Origin: Mycolicibacterium tusciae JS617
GTDB taxonomy: Bacteria; Actinomycetota; Actinomycetes; Mycobacteriales; Mycobacteriaceae
Assembly (NCBI RefSeq): GCF_000243415.2
Contig: NZ_KI912270.1
Coordinates: forward strand, 1,054,001-1,118,000
Reading direction: 5' to 3'
Length of the DNA stretch: 64,000 bases
The notes beneath the pieces were generated by a model. The model had not been told where the DNA came from. It made no database searches and worked only from the letters and a program-made list of their open reading frames with translations. A program made the translations under genes and the position numbers. This document shows, one piece after another, positions 53,461-64,000 of the stretch (position 1 is its first letter; every line of letters begins with the position of its first letter).

Positions 53461-54960
53461 TCACGTCTGGTGATGCCAGTCTCGTGACCGAATTCTCCAT
53501 GTCGCCTTGGCGTAGTCGAGTTCTGAGTGCGGCCACTGGGTGACGATCCGCCCGGTGGGCGATCGGTAGTAGCTGTCGCATTGTGTCCAGATCGTCTGCT
53601 CCAGATCGGCAGAAATCTGCTCATTGAACCGGGATTCGACCTCCGGCCGCAGATCGAGGTAGCCGCCTCGTCCGGCCAATCGGTTTACCGCGCTGGCGAC
53701 CATGCGCGCGCCGGCCTCCAGCACGTAGATGATCGAGTTCGCACCCTGGTTGGTGTTGGGCCCGTACAACATGAAGAAGTTCGGAAATCCGCTCACGGCG
53801 ACGCCGAGGTAGGCCTGCGGATCCAGACCCCAACGGTCGTGCAAGGTTTGGCCGCCGAGTCCGACGACATCGAGGCCCGACAGGTAGCTGCTGGTCTCGA
53901 ATCCCGTCGCCAGCACTAACGCGTCGATATCGACCACCCGTCCGCCGGCGGTGACCACGGCTGTCGCGGTGACCCGCTCGATCGGATCCGTCACGAGTTC
54001 CACGTGCGGTCGTTGCAGCGCCACATAGTATTTTTCGCCGAGCAGGACGCGCTTGCACCGGAACGGATACCGAGGGGTCAGCGCGTCGCGCATCGCCTCG
54101 TCCTCGACGTGGCGCCGCAGAAAGTTCTCCGACAACTCCTGGACCACCGCCATCCTCGGGTGGTCGGGCGTCAATGCGGTGTTGTCGTGCTGCATCTTCC
54201 ACAGCCGCCACCGTTCGCGCAACGCGGCCCACGGGATGCGACGGAATCGGGTGCGCTCGTCAGCGCTGTACGGCCGATCCTCTTTGGGCACCATCCACGG
54301 TGGCGTGCGCTGGAAAACCGTCAGCTGCGTTGCGGTGGCCGCAAGTTCGGGGATGACCTGCACCCCACTGGCCCCGGTCCCGACGACCGCAACCCGCTTA
54401 CCGGTCAGGTCGATGCCCGCGTTCCACTGCGAAGTGTGCATGAGGTCGCCGGTGAATTCTTTGATGCCCTCGATATCGGGATACCTTGCGGCACCGAACA
54501 ACCCCACCGCACTGACGATGACGTCCGCAACCAGGGTGCGGCCAGAACCGAGCTCGACGTCCCAGTGCGCCTCCTGCTCGTTCCAGACGAGCCGCTGCAC
54601 GCTGGTGCCGAGCATCAGGTGGCGGCGCAGGTCGAAGTCATCGGCCACCGACTCGAGATACGACAGGATCTCGGGCTGGTAGGCGTAGGTGCGGGTCCAG
54701 TTGCGGTTCGGTGCGAACGAGAAGGAATACAGATGGCTCTGGATATCGCAGGCTGCGCCCGGGTAGGTGTTCTGCCGCCAGGTGCCACCGACACCGTCGG
54801 AGCGTTCGATGATCGACAGATCGTCGATACCTTTGCGGCGCAACGCGACCGCTGCGGCTAGTCCGCCGAAGCCCGCGCCGATGATCACCACGCGGGGTGA
54901 CCTACCGCGGCGAGTCAGAGCCCGAACACGACCGGTGACGTATCGGCCACGCATCGTCAT
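53461..54960 (-). CDS. Baeyer-Villiger-type flavin monooxygenase 2
   Basis: A 499-residue FAD/NADPH-dependent monooxygenase. The FAD motif is VVIIGAGFGGLAAAVALRR (about residue 24), the Baeyer-Villiger fingerprint is FTGDLMHTSQW (about residue 168), and the NADPH motif is RVAVVGTGASGVQVIPELA. VLATGFETSSYLSGL is the C-terminal ATG motif. It would insert oxygen next to a ketone to give an ester or lactone. Overlaps the upstream monooxygenase stop by 4 bp (ATGA). Confidence 0.88.
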   Translation of the reverse strand: MTMRGRYVTGRVRALTRRGRSPRVVIIGAGFGGLAAAVALRRKGIDDLSIIERSDGVGGTWRQNTYPGAACDIQSHLYSFSFAPNRNWTRTYAYQPEILSYLESVADDFDLRRHLMLGTSVQRLVWNEQEAHWDVELGSGRTLVADVIVSAVGLFGAARYPDIEGIKEFTGDLMHTSQWNAGIDLTGKRVAVVGTGASGVQVIPELAATATQLTVFQRTPPWMVPKEDRPYSADERTRFRRIPWAALRERWRLWKMQHDNTALTPDHPRMAVVQELSENFLRRHVEDEAMRDALTPRYPFRCKRVLLGEKYYVALQRPHVELVTDPIERVTATAVVTAGGRVVDIDALVLATGFETSSYLSGLDVVGLGGQTLHDRWGLDPQAYLGVAVSGFPNFFMLYGPNTNQGANSIIYVLEAGARMVASAVNRLAGRGGYLDLRPEVESRFNEQISADLEQTIWTQCDSYYRSPTGRIVTQWPHSELDYAKATWRIRSRDWHHQT

Positions 54961-56744
54961 CCAGAGATACCTGTGTGAATCTCGAAACCTTCCGGTGTGC
55001 CATTCGCGCGGGACGCTTCAAGAATGTCGGCGTATTCGGTCGGCGTGCCGTAGAAGAAGCTGCCCTGACGCGTCTTCGCGTTCGCCTGTCCTTCGCGGTT
55101 GTAGTAGCCCGGTGTGCAGGATTTGGCCCGTTCGGCGCTGGCCCCTGTGCGCGCGACGATGGTGTCGACCCACGACGATTCGGCGTCGACCGTCGCCTCT
55201 AACTGGGTGACGTCATGGCTCAGCGCCCACGCGATCACCTCGGCGCTGTGACGCGCCTGCACGTCAAGGAGGTACGGGAAATTCACAGTGAATCCGGACT
55301 GAGCGATGGACAGGATGAAGCAGTTCGGGAAACCGTTGACGGCAAGGCCGTGGAGCGTCTGGACTCCGTCTTTCCACTTGTCGGTGAGCGTCGCTCCGTC
55401 TCGTCCGATGATCTCGAAGCCGGTCCGCCGCGAGTAGTCGGTGCCCACCTCGAAACCGGTTGCGAAGATCAGACAGTCGATGTTGTGCTGCGTACCGTCG
55501 ACAACCACGCCGTCGCGGGTGATGCGCTCGACGCCCCTGCCCTTGGTGTCGACGAGCGTCACGTTGTCCCGGTTGAATGTCTGCAGATAGTCGTCGTGGA
55601 AGCAGGGGCGCTTGCAGAAGTAGCCATACCAGGGTTTGAGCGCCTCGGCCGTGGCGGGATCGTCCACGATCGAATCGACGCGGGCCCGGATCTCCTCCAT
55701 CTTGGCGAAGTCCGCCATTTCCACTGCGCGCAAGCGATCATCGTCGGATATCCCCTCGACCGCGGTCTGTCGCATCAGGAAGAGCTTCTTGACGATGCTC
55801 GTCCACGCATCGTCGACGAGATCCTCATCGGCTTCGCCGCCCGCGGTGAGCAGCTGGAAATTCTCGATTCGGCGGCGCTGCCATCCGTCCTGAAGCGACT
55901 CCGACCACGCCGGATCGGTCGGTCGGTTCCCACGCACGTCCACGGTCGACGGTGTGCGCTGGAAGACCAGTAGGTGCTTGACCGCCTTGGCGAGGTGCGG
56001 CACGCACTGGATCGCGGTGGCGCCGGTTCCGATGATCCCGACCCGCTTGTCCGCCAGCTTCGCCAGATCGGAACCCGTGTAGTCGTAATCCCATCGGCTG
56101 GTGTGGAACGTGTGTCCCTCGAAGGCCATGATTCCCTCGATGCCGGGCAGTTTCGGCTTCTGCAGATAGCCGTTGGCCATCGCGACGAAGCGGGCCCGAA
56201 TGGCGTCGCCGTGGTTGGTTGCGATGATCCAGCGCTGAAGTTCGGGCTCCCAGCGGATCTCGTGGACCTCGGTCTGCAGGCAGATGTCGCGATAGAGATC
56301 GTAGTGGTCGGCGACCCTCTGGCAGTGCGCGAAGATCTCGGGGCCCTTGGCGTACTTCTCGGTCGGGACGTAACCCAACTCCTCGAGTAGCGGCATGTAG
56401 ACGTACGACTCGACATCGCACGCGATACCCGGATACCGATTCCAGTACCAGGTGCCGCCGACATCGGCGGCCTTGTCGATGAGCCGGATGCTCTGCACAC
56501 CCCGATCCCGCAGGCGTGCGCCGGTGAGAAGCCCCCCGAACCCGGCGCCGATGATCGCGACATCGACCTCATCGGACAACGGCTCGCGGGTGAACTCCTG
56601 ATCACTCCAGGGGTCGTTCGCGAAGTCGGCAAACACACCTGAGATCTCGACGTACTGTGCGATGCCGTCGGGGCGCAGTCGGCGATCCCGTTCCTCGGCG
56701 TATTTCTGCCGTAGCGCATCTACGTCGAATTCCACGCCCGGCAT
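54957..56744 (-). CDS. Baeyer-Villiger monooxygenase 1 (cyclohexanone monooxygenase-like)
   Basis: A 595-residue monooxygenase. FAD motif VAIIGAGFGGLLTGARLRD (about residue 63), fingerprint FEGHTFHTSRWDYD (about residue 209), NADPH motif RVGIIGTGATAIQCVPHLA, and FATGFEVGTDYSRRTGF. An N-terminal extension (MPGVEFDVDALRQKYAEER...) is typical of the larger cyclohexanone-type enzymes. It should oxidise a cyclic or linear ketone. First gene of a two-monooxygenase operon. Confidence 0.9.
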   Translation of the reverse strand: MPGVEFDVDALRQKYAEERDRRLRPDGIAQYVEISGVFADFANDPWSDQEFTREPLSDEVDVAIIGAGFGGLLTGARLRDRGVQSIRLIDKAADVGGTWYWNRYPGIACDVESYVYMPLLEELGYVPTEKYAKGPEIFAHCQRVADHYDLYRDICLQTEVHEIRWEPELQRWIIATNHGDAIRARFVAMANGYLQKPKLPGIEGIMAFEGHTFHTSRWDYDYTGSDLAKLADKRVGIIGTGATAIQCVPHLAKAVKHLLVFQRTPSTVDVRGNRPTDPAWSESLQDGWQRRRIENFQLLTAGGEADEDLVDDAWTSIVKKLFLMRQTAVEGISDDDRLRAVEMADFAKMEEIRARVDSIVDDPATAEALKPWYGYFCKRPCFHDDYLQTFNRDNVTLVDTKGRGVERITRDGVVVDGTQHNIDCLIFATGFEVGTDYSRRTGFEIIGRDGATLTDKWKDGVQTLHGLAVNGFPNCFILSIAQSGFTVNFPYLLDVQARHSAEVIAWALSHDVTQLEATVDAESSWVDTIVARTGASAERAKSCTPGYYNREGQANAKTRQGSFFYGTPTEYADILEASRANGTPEGFEIHTGISG

Positions 56745-56761
56745 CTTGCCGCGAATCCTAG

Positions 56762-59140
<2,379 letters not shown>

Positions 59141-59143
59141 GGT

Positions 59144-59566
59144 TCAGGGCAGCTCCTGGATGCGTACCGTGTTGCCTGCGGGGTCACGAAAGGCGCAGTC
59201 GCGCGAGCCCCACGGTTGGTCGGTGGGCTCTTGCATGACATCGGCACCGCTGGCCTGCACCCGCTCGAAGAGGGCATCGAGATCGGTGGTGGCCAGCATG
59301 ATGCTGGCGTAGGTGCCCTTCGCCATCATCTCGGCGATGATGCGCCGCTCGTCGTCGGTGATGCCTGGGTCGGCGGCCGGGGGCGTCAGGACGATGTTCA
59401 TGTCGGGCCGTCCGGATGGCCCGATCGTGATCCAGCGCATGTCCTCGTACCCGACGTCCTTTCGGACTTCGAAACCGAGTGCGTCGCGATAGAAGGCCAG
59501 AGACTCTTCCGGGTCGGTGTGCGGGAGGAAGCTCGCGTTGATCGCGATGTCCAGCTTGTTGTCCAT
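59144..59566 (-). CDS. VOC-family (glyoxalase/bleomycin-resistance fold) protein
   Basis: A 140-residue VOC protein. Typical strands: DIAINASFLPHTDPEESLAFYRDALGFEV, WITIGPSGRPDMNIVLTPP and SIMLATTDLDALFERVQASG, ending PWGSRDCAFRDPAGNTVRIQE. VOC proteins bind or transform small molecules such as drugs and glyoxals. It sits between the AraC regulator (5 bp) and the UvrA-like gene (3 bp). Confidence 0.86.
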   Translation of the reverse strand: MDNKLDIAINASFLPHTDPEESLAFYRDALGFEVRKDVGYEDMRWITIGPSGRPDMNIVLTPPAADPGITDDERRIIAEMMAKGTYASIMLATTDLDALFERVQASGADVMQEPTDQPWGSRDCAFRDPAGNTVRIQELP

Positions 59567-59571
59567 GGTCG

Positions 59572-60021
59572 TCACGCTAGTTGCGGCGCGGGACCCGATG
59601 CTTCTCGATTCCTGATCGGTCTGGTGACCTGCTTGGACACACATGACGGCATTCCCGCCGCCGCGTCACCCGCCTCGCGGCGATACGTGCTGGGTGGTAT
59701 GCCGACCAACTCGGTGAACCGGGTGCTGAAGGTGCCCAACGACGAGCATCCGACGGCGAAGCAGACCTCGGTGACGGACATGTGCCCGCATCGCAGCAGT
59801 GCCATCGCGCGCTCGATGCGCCTGGTCATGAGGTAGGAGTACGGAGACTCCCCGTAGGCACTCTTGAACTGGCGCGACAGGTGTCCCGCCGACATGTGTA
59901 CCCCCCGCGCGAGCGCCTCGACGTCCAGTGGCTGGGCGTAATCGCGATCCATCCGGTCACGGACCTTGCGCAGAAGTCGGAGGTCGCGCAGGCGTTGTTC
60001 TTCGGCCGGCCCGCTCGTCAT
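59572..60021 (-). CDS. AraC-family regulator
   Basis: A 149-residue regulator that consists of little more than the double helix-turn-helix AraC domain: LDVEALARGVHMSAGHLSRQF, SPYSYLMTRRIERAMALL, MSVTEVCFAVGCSSLGTFSTRF and GIPPSTYRREAG. No effector domain, as in SoxS/MarA-type proteins. First gene of the operon and probably its regulator. Confidence 0.87.
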   Translation of the reverse strand: MTSGPAEEQRLRDLRLLRKVRDRMDRDYAQPLDVEALARGVHMSAGHLSRQFKSAYGESPYSYLMTRRIERAMALLRCGHMSVTEVCFAVGCSSLGTFSTRFTELVGIPPSTYRREAGDAAAGMPSCVSKQVTRPIRNREASGPAPQLA

Positions 60022-60055
60022 GCACGCGATCGTACGGAACCGCCTCCGCCGTCGG

Positions 60056-60874
60056 CTATTCGTAGTTGACGCCGGTCGGCGGAAACGGCCTGCTTGCGAA
60101 GTCGATCTGCGCCGCCGGGTTGGCGACGGCAGTGGTTAACCCCGATCCGAACGCGCCCTTGTGGTCGAACAGGGTTGCCGCGCCGACGGCGATGCCGGCT
60201 GATGCCCAGTGCGAGTCGGCCTGAATGCAGATCCAGTCGTCAACCGGCAGCCGGGACAACGCGACGGTCAGGTCGCCGTTGATGTACCCGACACCCTTGG
60301 TGCCCAGGTTGGTTACCAGACTGGTGGCCTCAGCGACAATTGCGGCCCGCGCGAACGGCGAAACCTTCTCCCCCGCAACGACATTGATGCCTCCATAGTA
60401 GAAGCGCTTGCGAGAGTCGTTTTGATGCGCTGCCGGGGTGCGAGTCCAGCCGGCATCGCTGCCGATGAACGGCATCGTCTGATCGTCCGGCGGCGGCGGC
60501 GACGGGTTCGGGATCGACGGGGACCACAGCACGCCGGGTGGTGGCGACGAGCGTCGGTAGGAGAGCAATGTCGCGCGCGCGACCGTGCGGCCGTCCTGCA
60601 CCACATCACATTCCACACTGCGCACACGTCGGCCGTCTCGCACCACGCGCGCATCCACCGTCGTAGGCACTGAGCGGGCCGCCCGAAGCAGGTCGACCGT
60701 AAGGCGAGTAGGCATGAAGTCCGGCGACCCACAGAGGCTTTCGAGCACCTGCGCTGACAGTCCGACGACAGCGGGTCCGTTGAGATGGTCATCGCCCCAG
60801 CGACTCAGCGCAAAACGGGTCGGCATGAACCCGCCATCCTCGGTTCTGGTGAAATGCGCAGGTTCCGTTGCCAT
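60056..60874 (-). CDS. acyl-CoA thioesterase (TesB-like double hotdog)
   Basis: A 272-residue thioesterase-like protein with two hotdog halves. N-terminal half LSRWGDDHLNGPAVVGLSAQVLESL, then MPTRLTVDLLRAARSVPTTV and RRVRSVECDVVQDGRTVARA. C-terminal half WICIQADSHWASAGIAVGAATLFDHKGAFGSG. ATG 60874 preferred. Likely hydrolyses acyl-CoA. Confidence 0.78.
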   Translation of the reverse strand: MATEPAHFTRTEDGGFMPTRFALSRWGDDHLNGPAVVGLSAQVLESLCGSPDFMPTRLTVDLLRAARSVPTTVDARVVRDGRRVRSVECDVVQDGRTVARATLLSYRRSSPPPGVLWSPSIPNPSPPPPDDQTMPFIGSDAGWTRTPAAHQNDSRKRFYYGGINVVAGEKVSPFARAAIVAEATSLVTNLGTKGVGYINGDLTVALSRLPVDDWICIQADSHWASAGIAVGAATLFDHKGAFGSGLTTAVANPAAQIDFASRPFPPTGVNYE

Positions 60875-60907
60875 TCGCGCATCCTCGCACAAGCGCGGCG
60901 ACACACC

Positions 60908-61435
60908 TCAGCCAGAAGCGGCTTCTTCTTCGTCGCGCGCGTCGTCGTCGGCCGGGTCGCTGTTGTTGCGCCGGCGCTCGCGCAACACGTAGGCCGACAC
61001 TGCCAGCACCAGCACGGCCACGGCCAGCACCGCGACCTCGACGATGGCACGCGAGAACTGTGGCCCGTCCTTCAGCAGCGTGGCCGCCTCCACGGACAGC
61101 ACCACGATCTCCTTGATACAGGCCAGTATTCCGACGATCAGGAACGGCTCCGCGACGATCTCACGCGACCGTAGGCATGAGCGGACCGCGTACAACAGCT
61201 CCACGAAGATGAAGATCAGCAGCAGGCCGTCGAGCACCTCGAGCATGACGGTCTTGGCCGGTGCACTCCGCAGCCCCAGCATCGTGTTGAACTGTGCGAC
61301 GAGAAGGGCGATGGACCCGATGACGAGTACGACAGCGATGGCCCAGTACACGACGTCTTCGAGAAACCCGAGTGCGCGGTCGGCGAACCGCTGGCGTTCT
61401 TCCTCGTCGTCATCGCCGTTCGTCGCCTTGGCCAT
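60908..61435 (-). CDS. PsiE-like membrane protein
   Basis: A 175-residue protein with four membrane helices (YWAIAVVLVIGSIALLVAQF, LEVLDGLLLIFIFVELLYAV, EPFLIVGILACIKEIVVL, AIVEVAVLAVAVLVLAVSAYVL) and acidic termini (DDDEEERQ and ADDDARDEEE). The pattern matches the phosphate-starvation-inducible PsiE family. Function poorly known. Confidence 0.82.
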   Translation of the reverse strand: MAKATNGDDDEEERQRFADRALGFLEDVVYWAIAVVLVIGSIALLVAQFNTMLGLRSAPAKTVMLEVLDGLLLIFIFVELLYAVRSCLRSREIVAEPFLIVGILACIKEIVVLSVEAATLLKDGPQFSRAIVEVAVLAVAVLVLAVSAYVLRERRRNNSDPADDDARDEEEAASG

Positions 61436-61509
61436 GCACCACCTCCGGATCGATGCCTCGGTTTACGTAACCGTCAAGGACATACCCCGGCGCTGACGTC
61501 GCCAATCGT

Positions 61510-62124
61510 TCAAGATCGGGTGGCACTCACCGTCCACACCGCACGGCGACCCTGGCCGTGCTGACCGATGGCCACGTCGTCGAACCCCGCGGCGCGGCAT
61601 TGCGCGGCAAATGATTCCGCCTGTTGCTGAGTCCACCCGTGGCTGGCGAGCCCGGTCGCTCCGGGTGGGGACCGACGCTCGATGGCGAGCATCCGCCCTT
61701 TCGGCGCGAGCAAGCGGCGCGCCTCACCGAGCCCCAGTCCGACGTCCTTCCAGTGGTGCACGGTCGCCAAGGACCACAGGACCGTCGCCGATCCATCGGG
61801 CAGCGGCACGCTTTCGGCGGTGCCCTCGACCCACTCGACACCCGCATCGCGGGTGAAGGTGCGGGCCAGCCGCAGCATCACCGGCGCTGGGTCGACACCG
61901 GTCGCCCGCGCCCCACGACGTGCGGCTTCCCTCACCGCGCCTCCGGGGCCGGAGCCGACGTCGATGACCCGGTCGGCGGCCGAGACGTTGGTGAGCTCGC
62001 ACGCCAGTCGCGCGTTGGGCCGGCCCATCCACAGCAGCATCAGGCCGACGATCAACCCCGTCACCCCAGAAAAGCCGGGGTGGTCGGCGTGATGGTTGAC
62101 GGGCAATGTCTCTGGAGCTGTCAT
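61510..62124 (-). CDS. class I SAM-dependent methyltransferase
   Basis: A 204-residue methyltransferase. Motif I is VIDVGSGPGGAVREAARRGA (about residue 52), with GVDPAPVMLRLAR (motif II), LPDGSATVLWSLATVHHWKD and RLLAPKGRMLAIERR. An N-terminal hydrophobic segment (GVTGLIVGLMLLWMG) suggests membrane association. Divergent from the MerR regulator (48 bp between starts). Confidence 0.86.
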   Translation of the reverse strand: MTAPETLPVNHHADHPGFSGVTGLIVGLMLLWMGRPNARLACELTNVSAADRVIDVGSGPGGAVREAARRGARATGVDPAPVMLRLARTFTRDAGVEWVEGTAESVPLPDGSATVLWSLATVHHWKDVGLGLGEARRLLAPKGRMLAIERRSPPGATGLASHGWTQQQAESFAAQCRAAGFDDVAIGQHGQGRRAVWTVSATRS

Positions 62125-62172
62125 GCATCCGAGCTTGCAGGTTCAAGTGGGCTTGAAGTCAAATGAAAAGTG

Positions 62173-62610
62173 ATGGACCTGATTCCGATCGGCGAGGCCG
62201 CGGCCCGACTGGGGTTGTCGGCGTCCGCACTGCGCTATTACGACGAACGCGGGTTGGTCCGTCCGCAGCAGCGACGGGCCGGGCGGCGAATGTATGGCTC
62301 CGAAGACCTCCGCCGCTTGGCGTTCATCAAGATCTTCCATCAGCTCGGGGTCTCGCTCGACACGGCCGCCGCGGTCCTCGATGCGCCCGCTCCCCGATGG
62401 CGAGAAATCGTCCGCGAACAAATCGATCAACTCGATGAGACGATCAGGCAGGCCCAAGGTGCACAGCAGTTCCTCACGCACGCCCTGCACTGTCCGACCG
62501 AACACCCCGCGCGCGAATGCCCCACGATGACGGGCGCACTGGATTGCCTGGTCGAGGGCATGAGTGTGGCTCAGCTGGCCGAGGAGCATGCCGACGACCC
62601 GGGAGTATGA
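62173..62610 (+). CDS. MerR-family regulator
   Basis: A 145-residue MerR protein. HTH: IPIGEAAARLGLSASALRYYDERGLVRPQQR, then RRMYGSEDLRRLAFIKIFHQLGVSLDTAA and a coiled-coil. Two cysteines near the C-terminus (ALHCPTEHPARECP) could hold a ligand or a cluster, resembling SoxR-type but not identical in spacing. Likely controls the divergent methyltransferase. Confidence 0.85.
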   Translation: MDLIPIGEAAARLGLSASALRYYDERGLVRPQQRRAGRRMYGSEDLRRLAFIKIFHQLGVSLDTAAAVLDAPAPRWREIVREQIDQLDETIRQAQGAQQFLTHALHCPTEHPARECPTMTGALDCLVEGMSVAQLAEEHADDPGV

Positions 62611-63316
62611 CCTTCGCGCCCCCGTTCCCACGGCCAGGTCATGGCCGCCCATACTCCCGCCACGAGCACGGCGCCGACCAGTACGTACCACGGCCACGGC
62701 CCCATCACATCCAGCAATGACGGAGTGCCGGGCTTCGCGTTGAGGAAGCCGTAGTTGCTCTCGACGATGCTGTTGAACGTCATGGTGACGGCCACCCACG
62801 TCAGCGTCACCGCCACTACGAATCGATAGCTGCGCCACCCGGGCGCATCCCCCGGCCCCAGGTGAGATAGATGGCGGCCCAGACGACCAGCAGATGAATC
62901 GCCCAAAAGCCCAGGAACTGGTAGTGCGGAAAGTCTGGACCGGTCAGCACCGGCGAGATCAACGCCTGCACGCTGAGCACCAGGCCCCAGTAGTAGGTCA
63001 ACACGTAAGCCCACTGCCGCTGCGACCACATCGCGTACGCGGTCACCATGGTCGCTAGATCGGTGAGGTGCAGCGGCACCGACCACCGCAGATCGGGCGG
63101 GAACAGCGCGGTCACGAACGCGGCCAAGTAAATCGCGGCGGTGACCGCGCCGACGCACCGACCGAAAATGCGCGCCTGCCGCTCGGTCTGCCTGCGGCCG
63201 AGCCACACCACGGCCACGGCTCCCGCCGCGAAGACGGCCAGCGCGGCCCAATGTGATGGGCCATACACCGAGAACTCGCCGTACGCGTTGATCTCACAAT
63301 TCTGACGCAGCTTCAC
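62571..63316 (-). pseudogene. TIGR02206-like membrane protein, frameshifted
   Basis: A six-helix membrane protein of the TIGR02206 type. The first frame runs to TWGRGMRPG, then one base appears lost in the GGG run at about 62845-62850. The other frame resumes at WRSYRFVVAVTLTWVAVTMTF and NSIVESNYGFLNAKPGTPS, and ends after the MerR stop by overlapping it 40 bp. Repaired length about 248 residues, normal for the family. As written only the first 166 residues are made. Confidence 0.78.
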
Positions 63317-63369
63317 CTGCCCCGCTTTCGGGTAGATAGTGACTGGACATCACGAGGGGACCAATTCAG

Positions 63370-64000
63370 GTGAGCGAGACGAAGTATCTCGAGCTGCACG
63401 GGGACCGGGTGGCCTACCAGGACGTCGGCACCGGCCCCGAAACGCTGCTGCTCATTCACGGCATGGCTGGCAGTTCAGCGACGTGGCGGGCGGTGATCCC
63501 CCAGCTGTCCCGCAAATACCGCGTCGTCGCACCCGACCTGCTCGGTCACGGGCAATCCGCGAAGCCGCGCGGCGACTACTCGCTGGGCGCGTTCGCGGTG
63601 TGGTTGCGGGATCTGCTCGACGAGTTGGAGGTGTCGCGGGCAACGATCATCGGCCAATCGTTGGGCGGCGGTGTGGCCATGCAGTTCGTCTACCAGCATC
63701 CCGACTTCTGCGAACGACTGATCCTCATCAGCAGCGGCGGCCTGGGACCCGATGTCGGCTGGACGCTTCGCGTGCTGTCCGCCCCAGGAGCCGAGCTGAT
63801 CCTGCCGGTGATCGCGCCGCGCCCGGTGCTGTCGGCAGGCAACAAGGTGCGCTCGTGGCTGTCCACTGCGGGGATTCAGTCACCCCGCGGCGCCGAGATG
63901 TGGAGCGCCTATTCCTCGCTGGCCGATGGTGAGACGCGGCAGGCCTTCCTGCGGACGCTGCGGTCGGTCGTTGACCACCGTGGCCAGGCGGTGAGTGCCT
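63370..64000 (+). CDS. alpha/beta hydrolase (partial at window edge)
   Basis: An open frame from GTG 63370 to the edge (210 codons seen). YLELHGDRVAYQDVG, LLLIHGMAGSSATWR (oxyanion), APDLLGHGQSAKP and the nucleophile elbow GQSLGGGVAMQF (serine about residue 98) mark an alpha/beta hydrolase. The C-terminus with the catalytic histidine is outside the window. Substrate unknown. Confidence 0.85.
   Translation, partial: MSETKYLELHGDRVAYQDVGTGPETLLLIHGMAGSSATWRAVIPQLSRKYRVVAPDLLGHGQSAKPRGDYSLGAFAVWLRDLLDELEVSRATIIGQSLGGGVAMQFVYQHPDFCERLILISSGGLGPDVGWTLRVLSAPGAELILPVIAPRPVLSAGNKVRSWLSTAGIQSPRGAEMWSAYSSLADGETRQAFLRTLRSVVDHRGQAVSA

Overview
The window is GC-rich actinobacterial DNA, almost certainly from a free-living Mycobacterium (Mycolicibacterium) or close relative. 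The signs are a PknD/E/H-clade Ser/Thr kinase, DUF732/DUF4189-type exported proteins, an inactive RipD-like NlpC/P60 protein, many acyl-CoA genes, frequent GTG starts and ATGA-overlapping operons. No rRNA, tRNA or CRISPR array was seen.

Layout. 1-4414: an acid-uptake and CoA-catabolism operon (TctC-type binding lipoprotein, thioesterase, enoyl-CoA hydratase, CaiB/BaiF CoA-transferase) divergent from an IclR regulator. 4658-12950: ripD, a frameshifted short-form prolyl-tRNA synthetase, an acyl-CoA ligase/dehydrogenase pair, a DJ-1/PfpI protein, a MOSC protein and small exported proteins. 12964-21045: receptor-type kinase, FKBP lipoprotein, hydrolases (two broken by point lesions), a CREST-like membrane protein and a diguanylate cyclase. 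21057-22893: a zeta-type toxin with a ParD-like antitoxin and twin palindromic operators, next to a 5'-truncated acetoacetyl-CoA synthetase. 22890-24749: an NhaA antiporter fused to a DsbA-like domain.

24753-38632 is a carbon monoxide dehydrogenase island: two divergent lysR/xdhC pairs, a coxM 5' remnant, moaA, a decayed moaD, then coxM-S-L (form I signature AYACSFR), coxF, a MobA-like cytidylyltransferase, coxD, coxG and coxE. Together these make the Mo-Cu CO dehydrogenase, its molybdopterin cytosine dinucleotide cofactor and its maturation machinery. Three intergenic regions share one regulatory cassette: a TTAAG-N6-CTTAA dyad, then 7 nt, TTGACG-N17-GA(C/G)ACT, then a TGTGA-N6-TCACA dyad.

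A 1,301-bp stretch of the first lysR/xdhC pair is copied almost perfectly at 39245-40545, truncating both genes. About 250 bp further on lies a complete Tn7-like transposon (40798-48610, 7,813 bp) with inverted ends, a perfect 5-bp target duplication (ATTAT), an overlapping tnsA-tnsB-tnsC-tniQ operon, and a hydrolase plus a flavin-dependent oxidoreductase as cargo.

48616-64000: a gene-poor stretch, a GH114-like lipoprotein, exported proteins, a Kef-type antiporter, two overlapping Baeyer-Villiger monooxygenase genes, an AraC/VOC/UvrA-like operon, a thioesterase, a PsiE-like protein, a methyltransferase/MerR pair, a frameshifted TIGR02206-like membrane protein and a partial hydrolase. A 16-bp palindrome close to TACGTCACGGTGACGA recurs four times at 48941-52901.

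Six loci carry reading-frame lesions. Several are single-base deletions in short runs, so sequencing error must be excluded before calling this gene decay.
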